Of a stretch of DNA of 44,848 nt, positions 8,059-16,517 are shown piece after piece. This DNA is from Bacteroidaceae bacterium (GTDB lineage: Bacteria; Bacteroidota; Bacteroidia; Bacteroidales; Bacteroidaceae): the NCBI GenBank assembly GCA_017469685.1, contig JAFUFW010000053.1, positions 1 to 44,848 on the forward strand. Direction: 5' to 3'. Numbering within the stretch: position 1 is the stretch's first letter; the number at the start of each line of letters is the position of its first letter. The position numbers and the translations under genes were made by a program. The notes beneath the pieces are model-generated. The model was not told where the DNA came from. It searched no databases and saw only the letters and a list, made by a program, of their open reading frames with translations.

Positions 8059-8964
8059 CTATTGTTTCAGCTTCTCCCAATAATTGTTCTGAGATGGATT
8101 AATGCGGAAAAGAATGTCGTAGATCTTTTCTCGGTCCTGGCTACTACCTTGGCCAGTGAAGATGCTCACCACCTCGTCGCGCTTTATGTCTGTGAAAATC
8201 TGAGGCAGCAGGCTTAGCGACTTGTTTTCTTTTGCTTGTTTGAGCATCTCAATGGCTTCTGTGATGGCCGTGCGTGCCTGTTCGGCATTCTCTGAAAAGC
8301 AGTCGAGACCTGAACGGTAGTATTTATACTGCAGGTTGCGGAACACTTCCATTGAGCCGTCAAGGTAGTCGTTGATCAAGGCGAAGCGGTTGCGCGAGTC
8401 GTCAAAAGCCTTCCAGCCCTTGTAGCCCAAGCCTTCTGCTTGGTTGCAGATATCCTGTGCAACTCGCAGCACCTCAGTTCCTCCTAAAGGAGCCATGCTG
8501 TCGAGGTCAAGGCCAATTATGAAATAAGCCCAATAGGCGAGCATGGCTGTGAGGTTATTGTCAATTTGATCGGGATGCCATTCGAGCTGGTCGAACTCTT
8601 GGAAGATGAAGTCACAGTCCTTATCGTTGGTGTTCCAGACGGTTGTCGTATAATTGCTTCCCCAGACTGGGCGGTTGCTGGCTACGAGCAAGCTGGCGCG
8701 GAAAGAATTATCGGTCTCGCTGTAAGTGTTGATAGTGAAGTTGAACGAACATTGTATACGCTCGTTCTCACGGAATGGAAGTTGAGTCCATGTGCGTTCA
8801 TTGAGGAACTGTGTGATAGCTTTCTCCAGAGCTTCGAATACTCCTGACTTAGTGTTCGACACTTGTTGTCGATTTATCATGACTCTGGCATTAAGCTCTT
8901 GGGCCGTAAGAGGGCTCAAGATGCTGAGCATTGTCAACACGGAGAGTAAAAAACGGCGTAACAT
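8059..8964 (-). CDS. DUF4835-family secreted protein (annotated elsewhere as PorD)
   Basis: This 301-residue protein has a signal peptide ending near PLTAQ (residue 22). The mature part starts ELNARVMINRQQV and includes the stretches NERTWTQLPF, NDKDCDFIFQEFDQLEWHPDQIDNNLTAMLAYWAYFIIGLDLDS and FRINPSQNNYWEKL, which match Bacteroidetes DUF4835. From memory, some databases call this family PorD, linking it to type IX secretion, but it is also conserved where type IX secretion is uncertain; I see no other type IX core gene here. Its position between coaBC and recN is the usual one in this phylum, as far as I recall. Confidence 0.8.
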   Translation of the reverse strand: MLRRFLLSVLTMLSILSPLTAQELNARVMINRQQVSNTKSGVFEALEKAITQFLNERTWTQLPFRENERIQCSFNFTINTYSETDNSFRASLLVASNRPVWGSNYTTTVWNTNDKDCDFIFQEFDQLEWHPDQIDNNLTAMLAYWAYFIIGLDLDSMAPLGGTEVLRVAQDICNQAEGLGYKGWKAFDDSRNRFALINDYLDGSMEVFRNLQYKYYRSGLDCFSENAEQARTAITEAIEMLKQAKENKSLSLLPQIFTDIKRDEVVSIFTGQGSSQDREKIYDILFRINPSQNNYWEKLKQ

Positions 8965-8991
8965 AGTAGTCGGAGGTTAAAATAACTTTGC

Positions 8992-10182
8992 CTATTGGAA
9001 AAGACACTCAAGGCGGTCAATGATGTCAACAGCAACTTCGGCTTTGCTCTTCAGCGGATAGGGTGTCTCACCATCGCGTGAGACAATTGTGACTTTGTTC
9101 GTGTCATGCCTGAAGCCGGCACCTTCGTCACGCAGTGAATTGAGTACGATGAAGTCCAAGTTCTTCTTTTCGAGTTTGGCCTTGGCGTTGCTCATCTCAT
9201 CAGTAGTCTCGAGAGCAAAGCCCACGAGGCGCTGGTGCGTTTTCTTCATTTCTCCTAACCCGCGTGCTATATCCTGTGTAGGCTTAAGGTGGAGAATGAG
9301 GTCGTCGCCCTCACGCTTGATTTTACTTTGGGCAACCGTGTCAGGAGTGAAATCGGCTACAGCTGCGCAGAGGATGGCAGCGTCGGATGATGGGAAAAGC
9401 GAACTTGCGCAGTTCCACATCTCCTGTGCGCTCTCAACCTTAACCACGTTGACGCCCTCTACCTCAGGATAACATTGAATAGGTCCACACACGAAATCGA
9501 CCGAGGCTCCGCGTAGTGCACACTCTTTAGCCAAAGCTACTCCCATCTTTCCGCTTGAATAGTTGCCAATGAAGCGGACAGGGTCAATGCGCTCGTACGT
9601 TGGTCCTGCCGTAATCAGAATGTGACGACCGCTCAGGGCAGAGTTTTTAGGCTTCTCTATGGCTGCCAACATCAACTCTGCAATGCGTTCTGGTTCTTCC
9701 ATGCGCCCCTTGCCAATGAGGTGGCTGGCAAGTTCGCCTGAAGCGGGCTCTATGATAGTGACGCCTCGCTGGCGAAGAACGTTGAGGTTGTGCTGCGTGG
9801 CAGCGTGATCCCACATGTCCAGATCCATGGCAGGTGCTACGAACACGGGGGCTTTCATAGAGAGGTATGTGGTGATGAGCATGTTGTCTGCTATGCCGTT
9901 AGCCATCTTGCCAATTGTTGATGCGGTGGCGGGAGCTATTACCATGGCATCAGCCCAAAGGCCGAGGCTGACATGGCTGTGCCATGTGCCGTCGCGCTGC
10001 GAGAAGAAATCGCTGATGACGGGTTTGGAGGTGAGTGCAGACAGAGTGATAGGTGTTATGAATTCCTTGCCAGCTGGGGTTATGACAACCTGCACCTCAT
10101 GCCCTTGCTTCACGAATTGCCTGATGAGAGTGCACGCCTTGTAGGCCGCGATACTTCCTGTTATTCCGAGTACGATGTTCAT
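8992..10182 (-). CDS. coaBC: Bifunctional phosphopantothenoylcysteine decarboxylase/ligase CoaBC
   Basis: This 396-residue flavoprotein couples two steps of coenzyme A synthesis: ligation of 4'-phosphopantothenate to cysteine (CoaB, C-terminal) and decarboxylation to phosphopantetheine (CoaC, N-terminal). CoaC shows GITGSIAAYK (6-15), the catalytic His in HVSLGLWAD (His70) and APATAS. CoaB begins at GRHILITAGPTYERIDPVRF (about 186) and includes NYSSGKMG. Two CoaC signature residues differ from the E. coli pattern: PxMNxxMW reads PAMDLDMW (Asn to Asp) and LACGxxGxGRM reads LASHLIGKGRM (no Cys). The gene is two bases downstream of the exonuclease gene. CoA synthesis also appears in this window as coaX. 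Confidence 0.93.
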   Translation of the reverse strand: MNIVLGITGSIAAYKACTLIRQFVKQGHEVQVVITPAGKEFITPITLSALTSKPVISDFFSQRDGTWHSHVSLGLWADAMVIAPATASTIGKMANGIADNMLITTYLSMKAPVFVAPAMDLDMWDHAATQHNLNVLRQRGVTIIEPASGELASHLIGKGRMEEPERIAELMLAAIEKPKNSALSGRHILITAGPTYERIDPVRFIGNYSSGKMGVALAKECALRGASVDFVCGPIQCYPEVEGVNVVKVESAQEMWNCASSLFPSSDAAILCAAVADFTPDTVAQSKIKREGDDLILHLKPTQDIARGLGEMKKTHQRLVGFALETTDEMSNAKAKLEKKNLDFIVLNSLRDEGAGFRHDTNKVTIVSRDGETPYPLKSKAEVAVDIIDRLECLFQ

Positions 10183-10184
10183 AA

Positions 10185-10952
10185 TCAGATGGTTCCTTTT
10201 ACTGCAATCTCATTAAGCACTTGTTTGGTATTTAGCGCAAAGTCGCCCTGCATCATCCAGCTGTAGTAACCAGGGTCGCGGCGCAGCACTTCTTTAACTG
10301 CCATGCCGCGGTATTTACCGAAATTGAAAACTGGTGTACCAGCATCGTTGAGAACAATGCGCCCGGCATAGTCAACGTTGCGGTTCATGCGTGAATATTC
10401 AGCCAGGAACTGGGCGTCGTTCTGCAATTCGGTGGGGTAGTGATCGAGTTGAGCACAAAGCACTTCATACGTCGCTCTGGTATCAGCCAATGCAGAATGT
10501 GCATCCTCGAGGTCCTTATGGCAGTAGAACTTATATGCCGCCACGAGGGTGCGACGCTCGAGCTTATGGTAGATGTTCTGTACATCGATGCAGAGTGCAT
10601 GATGAAGATCAGCGTTGATGCCTGCTCTGAGGAACTCTTCTACGAGCATGGGGATGTCGAAACGGTTGGAGTTGAAACCGCCGATATCACAGCCATTGAA
10701 AAACTCCCAGATGCTTGCTGCTACTTCTTTGAAAGTGGGGCAGTCGGCAATGTCAGAATCCTTGATGCCATGAACGGCAGAAGCTTCCTCTGGGATGTGT
10801 ATCGTAGGGTTGATGCGCATCACCTTGGCATCCTCATTACAATTGGGGAATACCTTGAGAAGGCAGATCTCAACGATGCGGTCCTTGACGATATCGGTGC
10901 CCGTTGTCTCGAGGTCGAAGAATACTATTGGGCGAATTAAATTCAGTTGCAT
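10185..10952 (-). CDS. DEDDh 3'-5' exonuclease, DnaQ/PolC epsilon-like
   Basis: This 255-residue protein has an N-terminal exonuclease fold with FFDLETTGTD (Asp13, Glu15), GGFNSNRFDIPML (Asp99) and HSALADTRA (His152, Asp157), the complete DEDDh catalytic set for two-metal 3'-5' cleavage. The C-terminal part carries NFGKYRGMAVKEVLRRDPGYYSWMM, a short conserved module often found after DnaQ-like domains in this phylum. The likely role is proofreading or single-strand end trimming. Being directly downstream of dnaN suggests it works with the sliding clamp, though no obvious clamp-binding peptide is seen. The 130 bases upstream hold a large inverted repeat. Confidence 0.88.
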   Translation of the reverse strand: MQLNLIRPIVFFDLETTGTDIVKDRIVEICLLKVFPNCNEDAKVMRINPTIHIPEEASAVHGIKDSDIADCPTFKEVAASIWEFFNGCDIGGFNSNRFDIPMLVEEFLRAGINADLHHALCIDVQNIYHKLERRTLVAAYKFYCHKDLEDAHSALADTRATYEVLCAQLDHYPTELQNDAQFLAEYSRMNRNVDYAGRIVLNDAGTPVFNFGKYRGMAVKEVLRRDPGYYSWMMQGDFALNTKQVLNEIAVKGTI

Positions 10953-10966
10953 AGTTAAGAGGACAC

Positions 10967-11069
10967 AAACATTGACAGATTAGCAGTCTCAAACTGGTGC
11001 GACATGTGCTGCGTAAGCTCTCACGCGTGCCGTGTCGGTGTTATATCGGTTGTTAATCTGTCAATGTTT
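10967..11069. repeat. Large inverted repeat between dnaN and the exonuclease gene
   Basis: The 16-mer AAACATTGACAGATTA at 10967-10982 is perfectly complementary to TAATCTGTCAATGTTT at 11054-11069. On the inner side the pairing can extend about six more positions if G-U pairs are allowed. The loop of about 70 bases contains a second weaker pairing (CGACATG with CGTGTCG) and a GCGT/ACGC tip. The element fills most of the 130-base gap. It could be a transcript hairpin controlling how much dnaN transcript continues into the exonuclease gene, or a small mobile relic. There is no T-tract at the end of the stem. Confidence 0.75.
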
Positions 11070-11082
11070 ATAACAATGTTGT

Positions 11083-12210
11083 TTAGTCGTTAAGCATCAT
11101 GGGCATCAGCAGCATAAGCACTTCTTCTTCCTCCTTCTGCTCGGCTGGCTTTATGATGCCGGCTCGTCCTGGGTCTGCCAGTTCGAACACCACTTCAGTG
11201 CTGTCGAGATTTCCGAGGAGGTCGAGGAGCAGCGTGCCTTTGAAACCAATGTTTATGGCCGGTGAGTTGTAGTCGCAGGCGAGGCGCTCTTCGGCAGAGG
11301 TGCTGAAGTCGATGTCCTGTCCGCTCACGGTGAGGGCGTTTTTCTTGAATGCCAACTTCACCTGTGCGCTGCTCTGGCTGCTGAACACCAGCACGCGCTT
11401 CAGCGTCGAGACGAGTGCTGCGCGGTCGATGGTGGCTTTATAAGGATTGTTCTGGGGAATAACGCTGTTGTAGTTGGGGTAACGGCCATCGATGAGGCGG
11501 CATGTGAGGGTGAAGTCTGGTGCTGCAAACTGAGCCATCTTGTCGCTGAACGTGAGCGTTGCTACGGCTTCATCACTCTTCTGAAGCAGCGATTTGAGAA
11601 TGTTGGCAGGCTTCTTGGGCAGGATGAAACCTATTTGCTGCTCGCTTTTCACGCTGAAAAGCTTCTTGCGGACGAGCTTGCGGCCGTCGGTGCCTACGAA
11701 CACGAGGCATTCGGGGGTGAAATCAAAGTATATACCTGTCATTACAGGGCGAATCTCGTCGTCGGCAGTAGCGAAAATGCTGTGATTGATACCAGCCAAA
11801 AGCTTGCTCTGAGCAATTTCGAAGCTATTGGCATCGCCGTCGATCTGATGGGGCGTGGGATATTCGTCGGCGCGCTCGCCAACGATGTTAAAGTGACCGT
11901 TCTTGTAGTCGCCGCGAATCTCCATCGTGTCGAGGTTTACGTCGAGGGTGATGGGCTGGTCGGCAATCTCCTTCAGCGAATCCTGAATAGTCTTGGCCTT
12001 TATGCAGAAACGTGCGTTCTGGTCACATTCGATAAGGTCAATGCTTGTCACGAGAGTCGTCTCGCTGTCAGAGGCCGTGATGGTCATCTGTAAGCCGTTG
12101 GTCTCGAAGAGGTAGCAGTCAAGGATTGGGAGTGAGTTCTTGTTGTTGAGCACGCGATTGACTGAAGTGAGGCGGCCGAAGAGGGCCGCACTGGCTACTT
12201 TGATTTTCAT
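11083..12210 (-). CDS. dnaN: DNA polymerase III sliding clamp, beta subunit
   Basis: This 375-residue protein has the length and three-repeat clamp pattern of DnaN. Visible family marks include the start MKIKVASAALFGRLTSVNRV, the DGRKLVRKKL motif in the middle domain, LIDGRYPNYNSVIP at the domain II/III link, and the C-terminal LLMPMML, which matches the usual MPMR-type ending. It forms a ring-shaped dimer around DNA and tethers the replicative polymerase. A good Bacteroidetes-type promoter sits 80 bases upstream, so it begins the minus-strand operon. Divergent from it is a gene whose product ends in an SSB-like tail. Confidence 0.95.
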   Translation of the reverse strand: MKIKVASAALFGRLTSVNRVLNNKNSLPILDCYLFETNGLQMTITASDSETTLVTSIDLIECDQNARFCIKAKTIQDSLKEIADQPITLDVNLDTMEIRGDYKNGHFNIVGERADEYPTPHQIDGDANSFEIAQSKLLAGINHSIFATADDEIRPVMTGIYFDFTPECLVFVGTDGRKLVRKKLFSVKSEQQIGFILPKKPANILKSLLQKSDEAVATLTFSDKMAQFAAPDFTLTCRLIDGRYPNYNSVIPQNNPYKATIDRAALVSTLKRVLVFSSQSSAQVKLAFKKNALTVSGQDIDFSTSAEERLACDYNSPAINIGFKGTLLLDLLGNLDSTEVVFELADPGRAGIIKPAEQKEEEEVLMLLMPMMLND

Positions 12211-12289
12211 TGCTTGATTATGTATTAAAATGTTTTTTTGCTTTCTTTCTCGCTTTATAGTTGGTATGACTTTTTGTTGTAAAACCGAG

Positions 12290-12321
12290 CAAAGATATTC
12301 TTTTTTGCGGAGCTGAACAAA
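12290..12321 (-). promoter_or_regulatory. Bacteroidetes-type promoter for dnaN
   Basis: Read on the minus strand, TTTG (12318-12321) is followed by 20 bases and TATCTTTG (12290-12297), an exact match to the Bacteroidetes consensus TAnnTTTG with normal spacing. Transcription would begin near 12283, about 70 bases before the dnaN start codon. Confidence 0.7.
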
Positions 12322-12336
12322 ATTTTCTCCTTAAAA

Positions 12337-12368
12337 TTAGCAAAACCGACAAGAAAGACTTACTTTTG
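12337..12368 (+). promoter_or_regulatory. Bacteroidetes-type promoter for the DUF3127/PFK operon
   Basis: TTAG (12337-12340, one mismatch to TTTG) is followed by 20 bases and TACTTTTG (12361-12368), an exact TAnnTTTG box. It is divergent from the dnaN promoter, and the upstream edges of the two lie only 15 bases apart. The predicted leader is about 80 bases. Confidence 0.65.
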
Positions 12369-12453
12369 CAACGCAAATCGGACAAAACGCTATTGGGAAG
12401 TGCCCAGAGCTCCGCTTGTTTACACATTATTTATTACTACATAACAAAAAGAA

Positions 12454-12888
12454 ATGGAAATCCAAGGAAAAATCATTGCAGTGCTGCCTGAGCGCGGAGG
12501 CATCTCGCAGCGTACAGGATCTGAATGGAAGGTTGCGTCCTATGTTATCGAGACAATGGAACAGTATCCTCGTAAATGTGTGTTTGAAGTGTTCGGCACC
12601 GACAAAATTGCTCAAATGAATATTCAGGTTGGTCAACTCCTGACAGTGAGCATTGACATTGATGCCCACGAGTATAATGATCGTTGGTACAATACAATAC
12701 GTGCTTGGCGCGTTCAGCCTTACGACCCTAATGCTCCTGTTGCTGCTACTCCTGAAGCTACTCCCTTCCCGCCGGCTCAGCCTGCAGCTGCACCTATGGC
12801 TGCAACCCAGCCTGCGGCGCCTGCCGACAGCGTGACATCTGCCACTCCTCCCTTCAGTGGCGATAGCACCGACGATCTGCCATTTTAA
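12454..12888 (+). CDS. DUF3127 protein with SSB-like acidic C-terminal tip
   Basis: This 144-residue protein has an N-terminal OB-fold-like domain (about residues 1-90; MEIQGKIIAVLPERGG, then WKVASYVIETMEQYPRKCVFEVFG) matching family DUF3127. A Pro/Ala/Thr-rich flexible linker follows (about 93-130). The last residues are GDSTDDLPF, ending in DDLPF, very like the DDDIPF tip with which single-stranded-DNA-binding protein recruits repair and replication enzymes. I infer a single-strand nucleic-acid-binding role with SSB-type partner recruitment; DUF3127 has no established activity known to me. It is divergent from dnaN and 37 bases upstream of the PFK gene. Confidence 0.82.
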   Translation: MEIQGKIIAVLPERGGISQRTGSEWKVASYVIETMEQYPRKCVFEVFGTDKIAQMNIQVGQLLTVSIDIDAHEYNDRWYNTIRAWRVQPYDPNAPVAATPEATPFPPAQPAAAPMAATQPAAPADSVTSATPPFSGDSTDDLPF

Positions 12889-12925
12889 CCCTACTATGTT
12901 AGTTTAACCTCAATAATTTAACGTA

Positions 12926-14572
12926 ATGGAAAAAAGCGCATTACAGATTGCAAGGGCTGCCTATCAGCCCAAATTGCCGAAAGCTCTCCAAGGTCCTGTC
13001 GTGGCTCGTGAAGGAGCTGCCACTCAGAGTGTAGGCGACCAAGAAAAGATTCGCGAACTTTTCCCCAACACTTATGGCTTGCCCGTGATTGAATTTGTTG
13101 CAGGTGAGGCTGAGAAGTTTGAGCCTATTAATGTGGGCGTAATCCTCAGCGGCGGCCAGGCTCCTGGCGGGCACAACGTTATAAGCGGACTCTTCGATGG
13201 CGTCAAGAGTATCAACCCCGCCTCGAAACTCTATGGCTTCATCCTTGGTCCTGGCGGTCTTGTGGATCATAAGTACATGGAATTGACGGCCGACATCATT
13301 GATGAATATCGCAACACTGGCGGTTTCGACATCATTGGTTCAGGCCGCACGAAACTCGAGAAGGTGGAACAGTTCGAGAAAGGCATTGAGATCTTGCGTG
13401 AGCTTGATATCAAGGCTCTTGTCATCATTGGAGGCGATGATTCTAACACCAATGCCTGCGTGCTCGCAGAATACTATGCAGCTAAGCAGTATGGAGTGCA
13501 GGTCATCGGTTGCCCAAAGACAATTGATGGCGACCTCAAGAACGAGCAGATTGAAACTTCTTTTGGCTTCGACACAGCCTGTAAGACCTATTCCGAGCTC
13601 ATCGGCAACATCCAGCGTGACTGCAACAGCGCCCGTAAGTACTGGCATTTCATAAAGCTTATGGGGCGTAGTGCAAGCCATATTGCACTTGAGTGTGCGT
13701 TGCAGACTCAGCCTAATGTCTGCCTGATCAGTGAGGAGGTTGAGCAGAAGGAAATGAGCCTGGACGATGTTGTGAACTATATTGCTGATATTGTTTGCTC
13801 ACGTGCTGCCGACGGCAACAACTTCGGCACTGTGCTCATCCCTGAAGGCCTCATAGAGTTCATCCCGGCCATCAAGAAGCTCATCCGCGAGCTCAACGAG
13901 GTGCTCACTGATCCCGCAACAGGCGAGTCTCGCGAGTTCGCAACCGCTGACGAGCAGATAGCTTTTGTCAAAGGCAATATTGCGAAGGATAACCTTGCTG
14001 TTCTTGAGAGTCTGCCTAAGGATGTAGCACGCCAGCTGTGCCTTGACCGCGACCCGCATGGTAACGTCCAGGTTAGCCTTATCGAGACTGAGAAGCTCCT
14101 TTCTCGTATGGTGGCTAAGCGCCTTGCTCAGTTGAAGGCTGAAGGCAAGTATGTCGGAAAGTTCAGCACCCAGCATCACTTCTTCGGTTACGAAGGGCGT
14201 TGCGCTGCTCCTTCCAACTACGATGCAGACTACTGCTACAGCCTCGGCTTCAATGCCAGCCGCCTCATCGCCAATGGCAAGACGGGCTATATGTCGATTG
14301 TTAAGAACACTACAGCTCCTGCTGCCGAGTGGATAGCAGGTGGTGTGCCTATCACGATGATGATGAATATCGAGCGCCGCAACGGAGCCGACAAGCCCGT
14401 TATTCGCAAGGCTCTCGTAGAACTCGACGGCGCTCCGTTCAAGTTCTTTGCAGCTCACCGTGATGCTTGGGCCCGGCAGACGGCTTATGTCTATCCCGGC
14501 CCTATCCAGTACTTTGGTCCTACGGAAGTGTGCGACCAGTGTACCAAGACTCTGAAACTTGAACAAGCGTAA
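12926..14572 (+). CDS. pfp: Pyrophosphate-dependent 6-phosphofructokinase
   Basis: This 548-residue protein is of the long PPi-PFK type. It has the phosphoryl-donor glycine loop [11 protein letters not shown] (residues 74-84), GGDDSNTNA (169-177) with Asp in place of the Gly of ATP-dependent enzymes, and PKTIDGD (197-203) with Lys in place of Gly. These two positions are the known determinants of pyrophosphate use. [13 protein letters not shown] supplies the fructose-6-phosphate site. It catalyses reversible phosphorylation of fructose-6-phosphate by PPi in glycolysis and gluconeogenesis in the cytoplasm. A very stable hairpin lies 13 bases after its stop codon. Confidence 0.95.
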   Translation: MEKSALQIARAAYQPKLPKALQGPVVAREGAATQSVGDQEKIRELFPNTYGLPVIEFVAGEAEKFEPINVGVILSGGQAPGGHNVISGLFDGVKSINPASKLYGFILGPGGLVDHKYMELTADIIDEYRNTGGFDIIGSGRTKLEKVEQFEKGIEILRELDIKALVIIGGDDSNTNACVLAEYYAAKQYGVQVIGCPKTIDGDLKNEQIETSFGFDTACKTYSELIGNIQRDCNSARKYWHFIKLMGRSASHIALECALQTQPNVCLISEEVEQKEMSLDDVVNYIADIVCSRAADGNNFGTVLIPEGLIEFIPAIKKLIRELNEVLTDPATGESREFATADEQIAFVKGNIAKDNLAVLESLPKDVARQLCLDRDPHGNVQVSLIETEKLLSRMVAKRLAQLKAEGKYVGKFSTQHHFFGYEGRCAAPSNYDADYCYSLGFNASRLIANGKTGYMSIVKNTTAPAAEWIAGGVPITMMMNIERRNGADKPVIRKALVELDGAPFKFFAAHRDAWARQTAYVYPGPIQYFGPTEVCDQCTKTLKLEQA

Positions 14573-15509
14573 GCAAAACTCAATTACCGGCGTGCCCGCG
14601 CAGCGCAGTGTGGGCACGCCGGTTAAGAAGAAAGCGAGCTCGACTCAGCTTGCGGCTTCCTCGCGGCGGAAGTCCTCGGGCGGTAAGGGCTCTCGCCGTA
14701 AGAAGGCTCGTAAGCCTTTCTGGCGGCGTATACCTTTGTGGGCGCTACTGACAGGTATCTGCCTCGTAGTTGCGCTCTATCTTTTCCTCTTTTACTACTT
14801 TTTTGTCGGGCCCTTCTCTTTCCGATGGAAAGCAATCTATGGCGACCCCAACTATCCACAAGGCTATGATGTCCACGGCCTTGATATCAGTCATTATCAG
14901 GAATATATCGATTGGGAGCGGCTTCGCAATGCGACAATTCAAGGCAAACCGGTCCGATTCGTATTCATAAAGGCTACGGAGGGCATAAGCATCATAGACG
15001 AGAATTTCAACGAGAATTTCTATCAGGCTCGGCAAAACGACATTCTTCGCAGCGCCTACCATTTCTTCACGCCTGACGTTGATGCCGTCAAGCAGGCCGA
15101 GTTCTTCCTCAAACAGGTCCACCTTGAGGCTGGCGATCTTCCTCCCGTCCTCGACGTGGAGAAGGCCGGCAAGCTCACTGTGGCACAGCTTCAGAAAGCC
15201 GTCCTCAGATGGCTCGAAATTGTTGAGAAACATTATGGCGTAAAGCCTATTCTCTATACCGGCTATAGTTTCAGGCAACAATATCTCAGTGACTCGCGCT
15301 TCGATGCCTATCCCTACTGGATTGCACACTACTATGTCAGTCAGCTTGAGTACACAGGCACTTGGCGTTTCTGGCAGTACACCGACGTTGGTACTGTCGA
15401 CGGCATACGAGGGCGTGTCGACTGCAACATCTTTAACGGAACATTACAGGAGCTCCACCAACTCACTATCGATGCTGATGCTATCGACCTTGTGGGGCTT
15501 CACAACTGA
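14559..15509 (+). CDS. Membrane-anchored GH25 lysozyme
   Basis: This protein has up to 316 residues: a cytoplasmic, strongly basic N-terminus (Lys/Arg/Ser-rich, to about residue 57), one transmembrane helix (59-84), and a GH25 domain from about 103. Catalytic landmarks are GLDISHYQ (Asp109), FVFIKATEG (134-142), LDVE (198-201; Asp199 and Glu201) and YWIAHY. GH25 enzymes cleave the beta-1,4 bond between N-acetylmuramic acid and N-acetylglucosamine in peptidoglycan. The start is uncertain: the listed one is a TTG overlapping the PFK stop by 14 bases, and GTG codons follow at residues 12 and 18. No ATG is available before the membrane helix. A hairpin covers residues 10-22. Confidence 0.85.
   Translation: MNKRKQNSITGVPAQRSVGTPVKKKASSTQLAASSRRKSSGGKGSRRKKARKPFWRRIPLWALLTGICLVVALYLFLFYYFFVGPFSFRWKAIYGDPNYPQGYDVHGLDISHYQEYIDWERLRNATIQGKPVRFVFIKATEGISIIDENFNENFYQARQNDILRSAYHFFTPDVDAVKQAEFFLKQVHLEAGDLPPVLDVEKAGKLTVAQLQKAVLRWLEIVEKHYGVKPILYTGYSFRQQYLSDSRFDAYPYWIAHYYVSQLEYTGTWRFWQYTDVGTVDGIRGRVDCNIFNGTLQELHQLTIDADAIDLVGLHN
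14586..14623 (+). other. Very stable hairpin after the PFK gene, overlapping the GH25 start region
   Basis: ACCGGCGTGCCC at 14586-14597 and GGGCACGCCGGT at 14612-14623 form a perfect 12-base GC-rich stem with a 14-base loop. It begins 13 bases past the PFK stop codon. No T-tract follows, so it is either a weak terminator or attenuator, a 3'-end stabiliser for the PFK message, or a structure occluding the lysozyme start region. Confidence 0.7.
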
Positions 15510-15525
15510 TAAAACAGACAATCGC

Positions 15526-16482
15526 ATGAAACGTACATTTATTATTTACGCAGCCTTGCTGGCAAGCGTTTTACAGTTGAGCGCCCAGAACCCTCAACTG
15601 AAGTACTCCAACTTCGACAGTTGGATTACCCGTGATATCAAGGAAAGCAAAATCATCGGCGGTGCTACTAAGACAATTTATGAGATTGGTCCTACTGGCA
15701 CCTGGAACGGATCAGTGCCCTATATCAATCAAGGTGGCTCGCCATGGGCAAACAGCAACATCATGGCCAAGGTGGCTGGCGTGACAAAAAGTAATATCTC
15801 TGTATTCCGAGAGAAGCGCGGCAACGGCTATTGCGCACGATTGACGACTCATGTCGTTGGCGTGAAGGTGCTGGGTTTGGTCAACGTACACGTCCTGGCC
15901 GCCGGTTCCGTATATCTTGGCAACATGATGGAGCCTATTACCAGTTCGAGCAACCCTATGCGCTACCTCGACTATGGAATACCTTTCACCGCACGCCCCA
16001 CTGCAGTGCAGTTTGACTACAAGGTGAAACTCTCGGGCAAGCCAGACCGTATACGCCAGACAGGTTTCAGCCCCATTAAGACCATTGCCGGCATGGATCA
16101 TCCTTCAGTAATCCTTCTGCTTCAGAAACGATGGGAGGATGCTGACGGCAATATCTATGCCAAGCGCATAGGCACTGCTATACAGTATTTCACAAAGGAG
16201 ACGGCTGATTGGGTCAATGGTGCCAAGTTCAAGATTTACTATGGCGATATCACCGGCGATAGCTATTATCGTAGCTATATGAACCTCTTCCAGGGCGGCG
16301 ACGACCAGAAGTATGCTCTCAACTCCAAAGGTAAGATGGTGGCTGTACGCGAAGTGGAGTGGGGTGATGCCGACGACACTCCCACACACCTTTGCCTGCA
16401 GTTTGCCAGCAGTCACGGAGGAGCTTACATCGGTGCGGAAGGCACTACCCTGTGGCTCGACAATGTTAAGTTAATCTACTAA
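15526..16482 (+). CDS. Secreted PCMF-domain protein (putative carbohydrate metabolism domain)
   Basis: The chosen start, ATG at 15526, gives 318 residues with a clean signal peptide (MKRTFIIYAALLASVLQLSAQ, cleavage near SAQ). The frame is open further upstream but overlaps the lysozyme gene and lacks sense there. The mature protein is beta-rich, with NFDSWITRDIKESKIIGG near its start, RPTAVQFDYKVKLSG in the middle and a C-terminal GAYIGAEGTTLWLDNVKLIY strand pair. This pattern matches the Bacteroidetes PCMF domain (PF13201 from memory), a jelly-roll-like module in secreted proteins thought to bind or act on glycans; no enzymatic activity is known to me. It starts 16 bases after the lysozyme stop. 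Confidence 0.8.
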   Translation: MKRTFIIYAALLASVLQLSAQNPQLKYSNFDSWITRDIKESKIIGGATKTIYEIGPTGTWNGSVPYINQGGSPWANSNIMAKVAGVTKSNISVFREKRGNGYCARLTTHVVGVKVLGLVNVHVLAAGSVYLGNMMEPITSSSNPMRYLDYGIPFTARPTAVQFDYKVKLSGKPDRIRQTGFSPIKTIAGMDHPSVILLLQKRWEDADGNIYAKRIGTAIQYFTKETADWVNGAKFKIYYGDITGDSYYRSYMNLFQGGDDQKYALNSKGKMVAVREVEWGDADDTPTHLCLQFASSHGGAYIGAEGTTLWLDNVKLIY

Positions 16483-16517
16483 CGCTTCATTAATAACATT
16501 TAGTTTATTTAGTTCCG

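Noticed and set aside
13799-14617. 272-residue antisense ORF across the PFK gene
   Set aside because: It overlaps a well-conserved enzyme gene and shows no recognisable domain.
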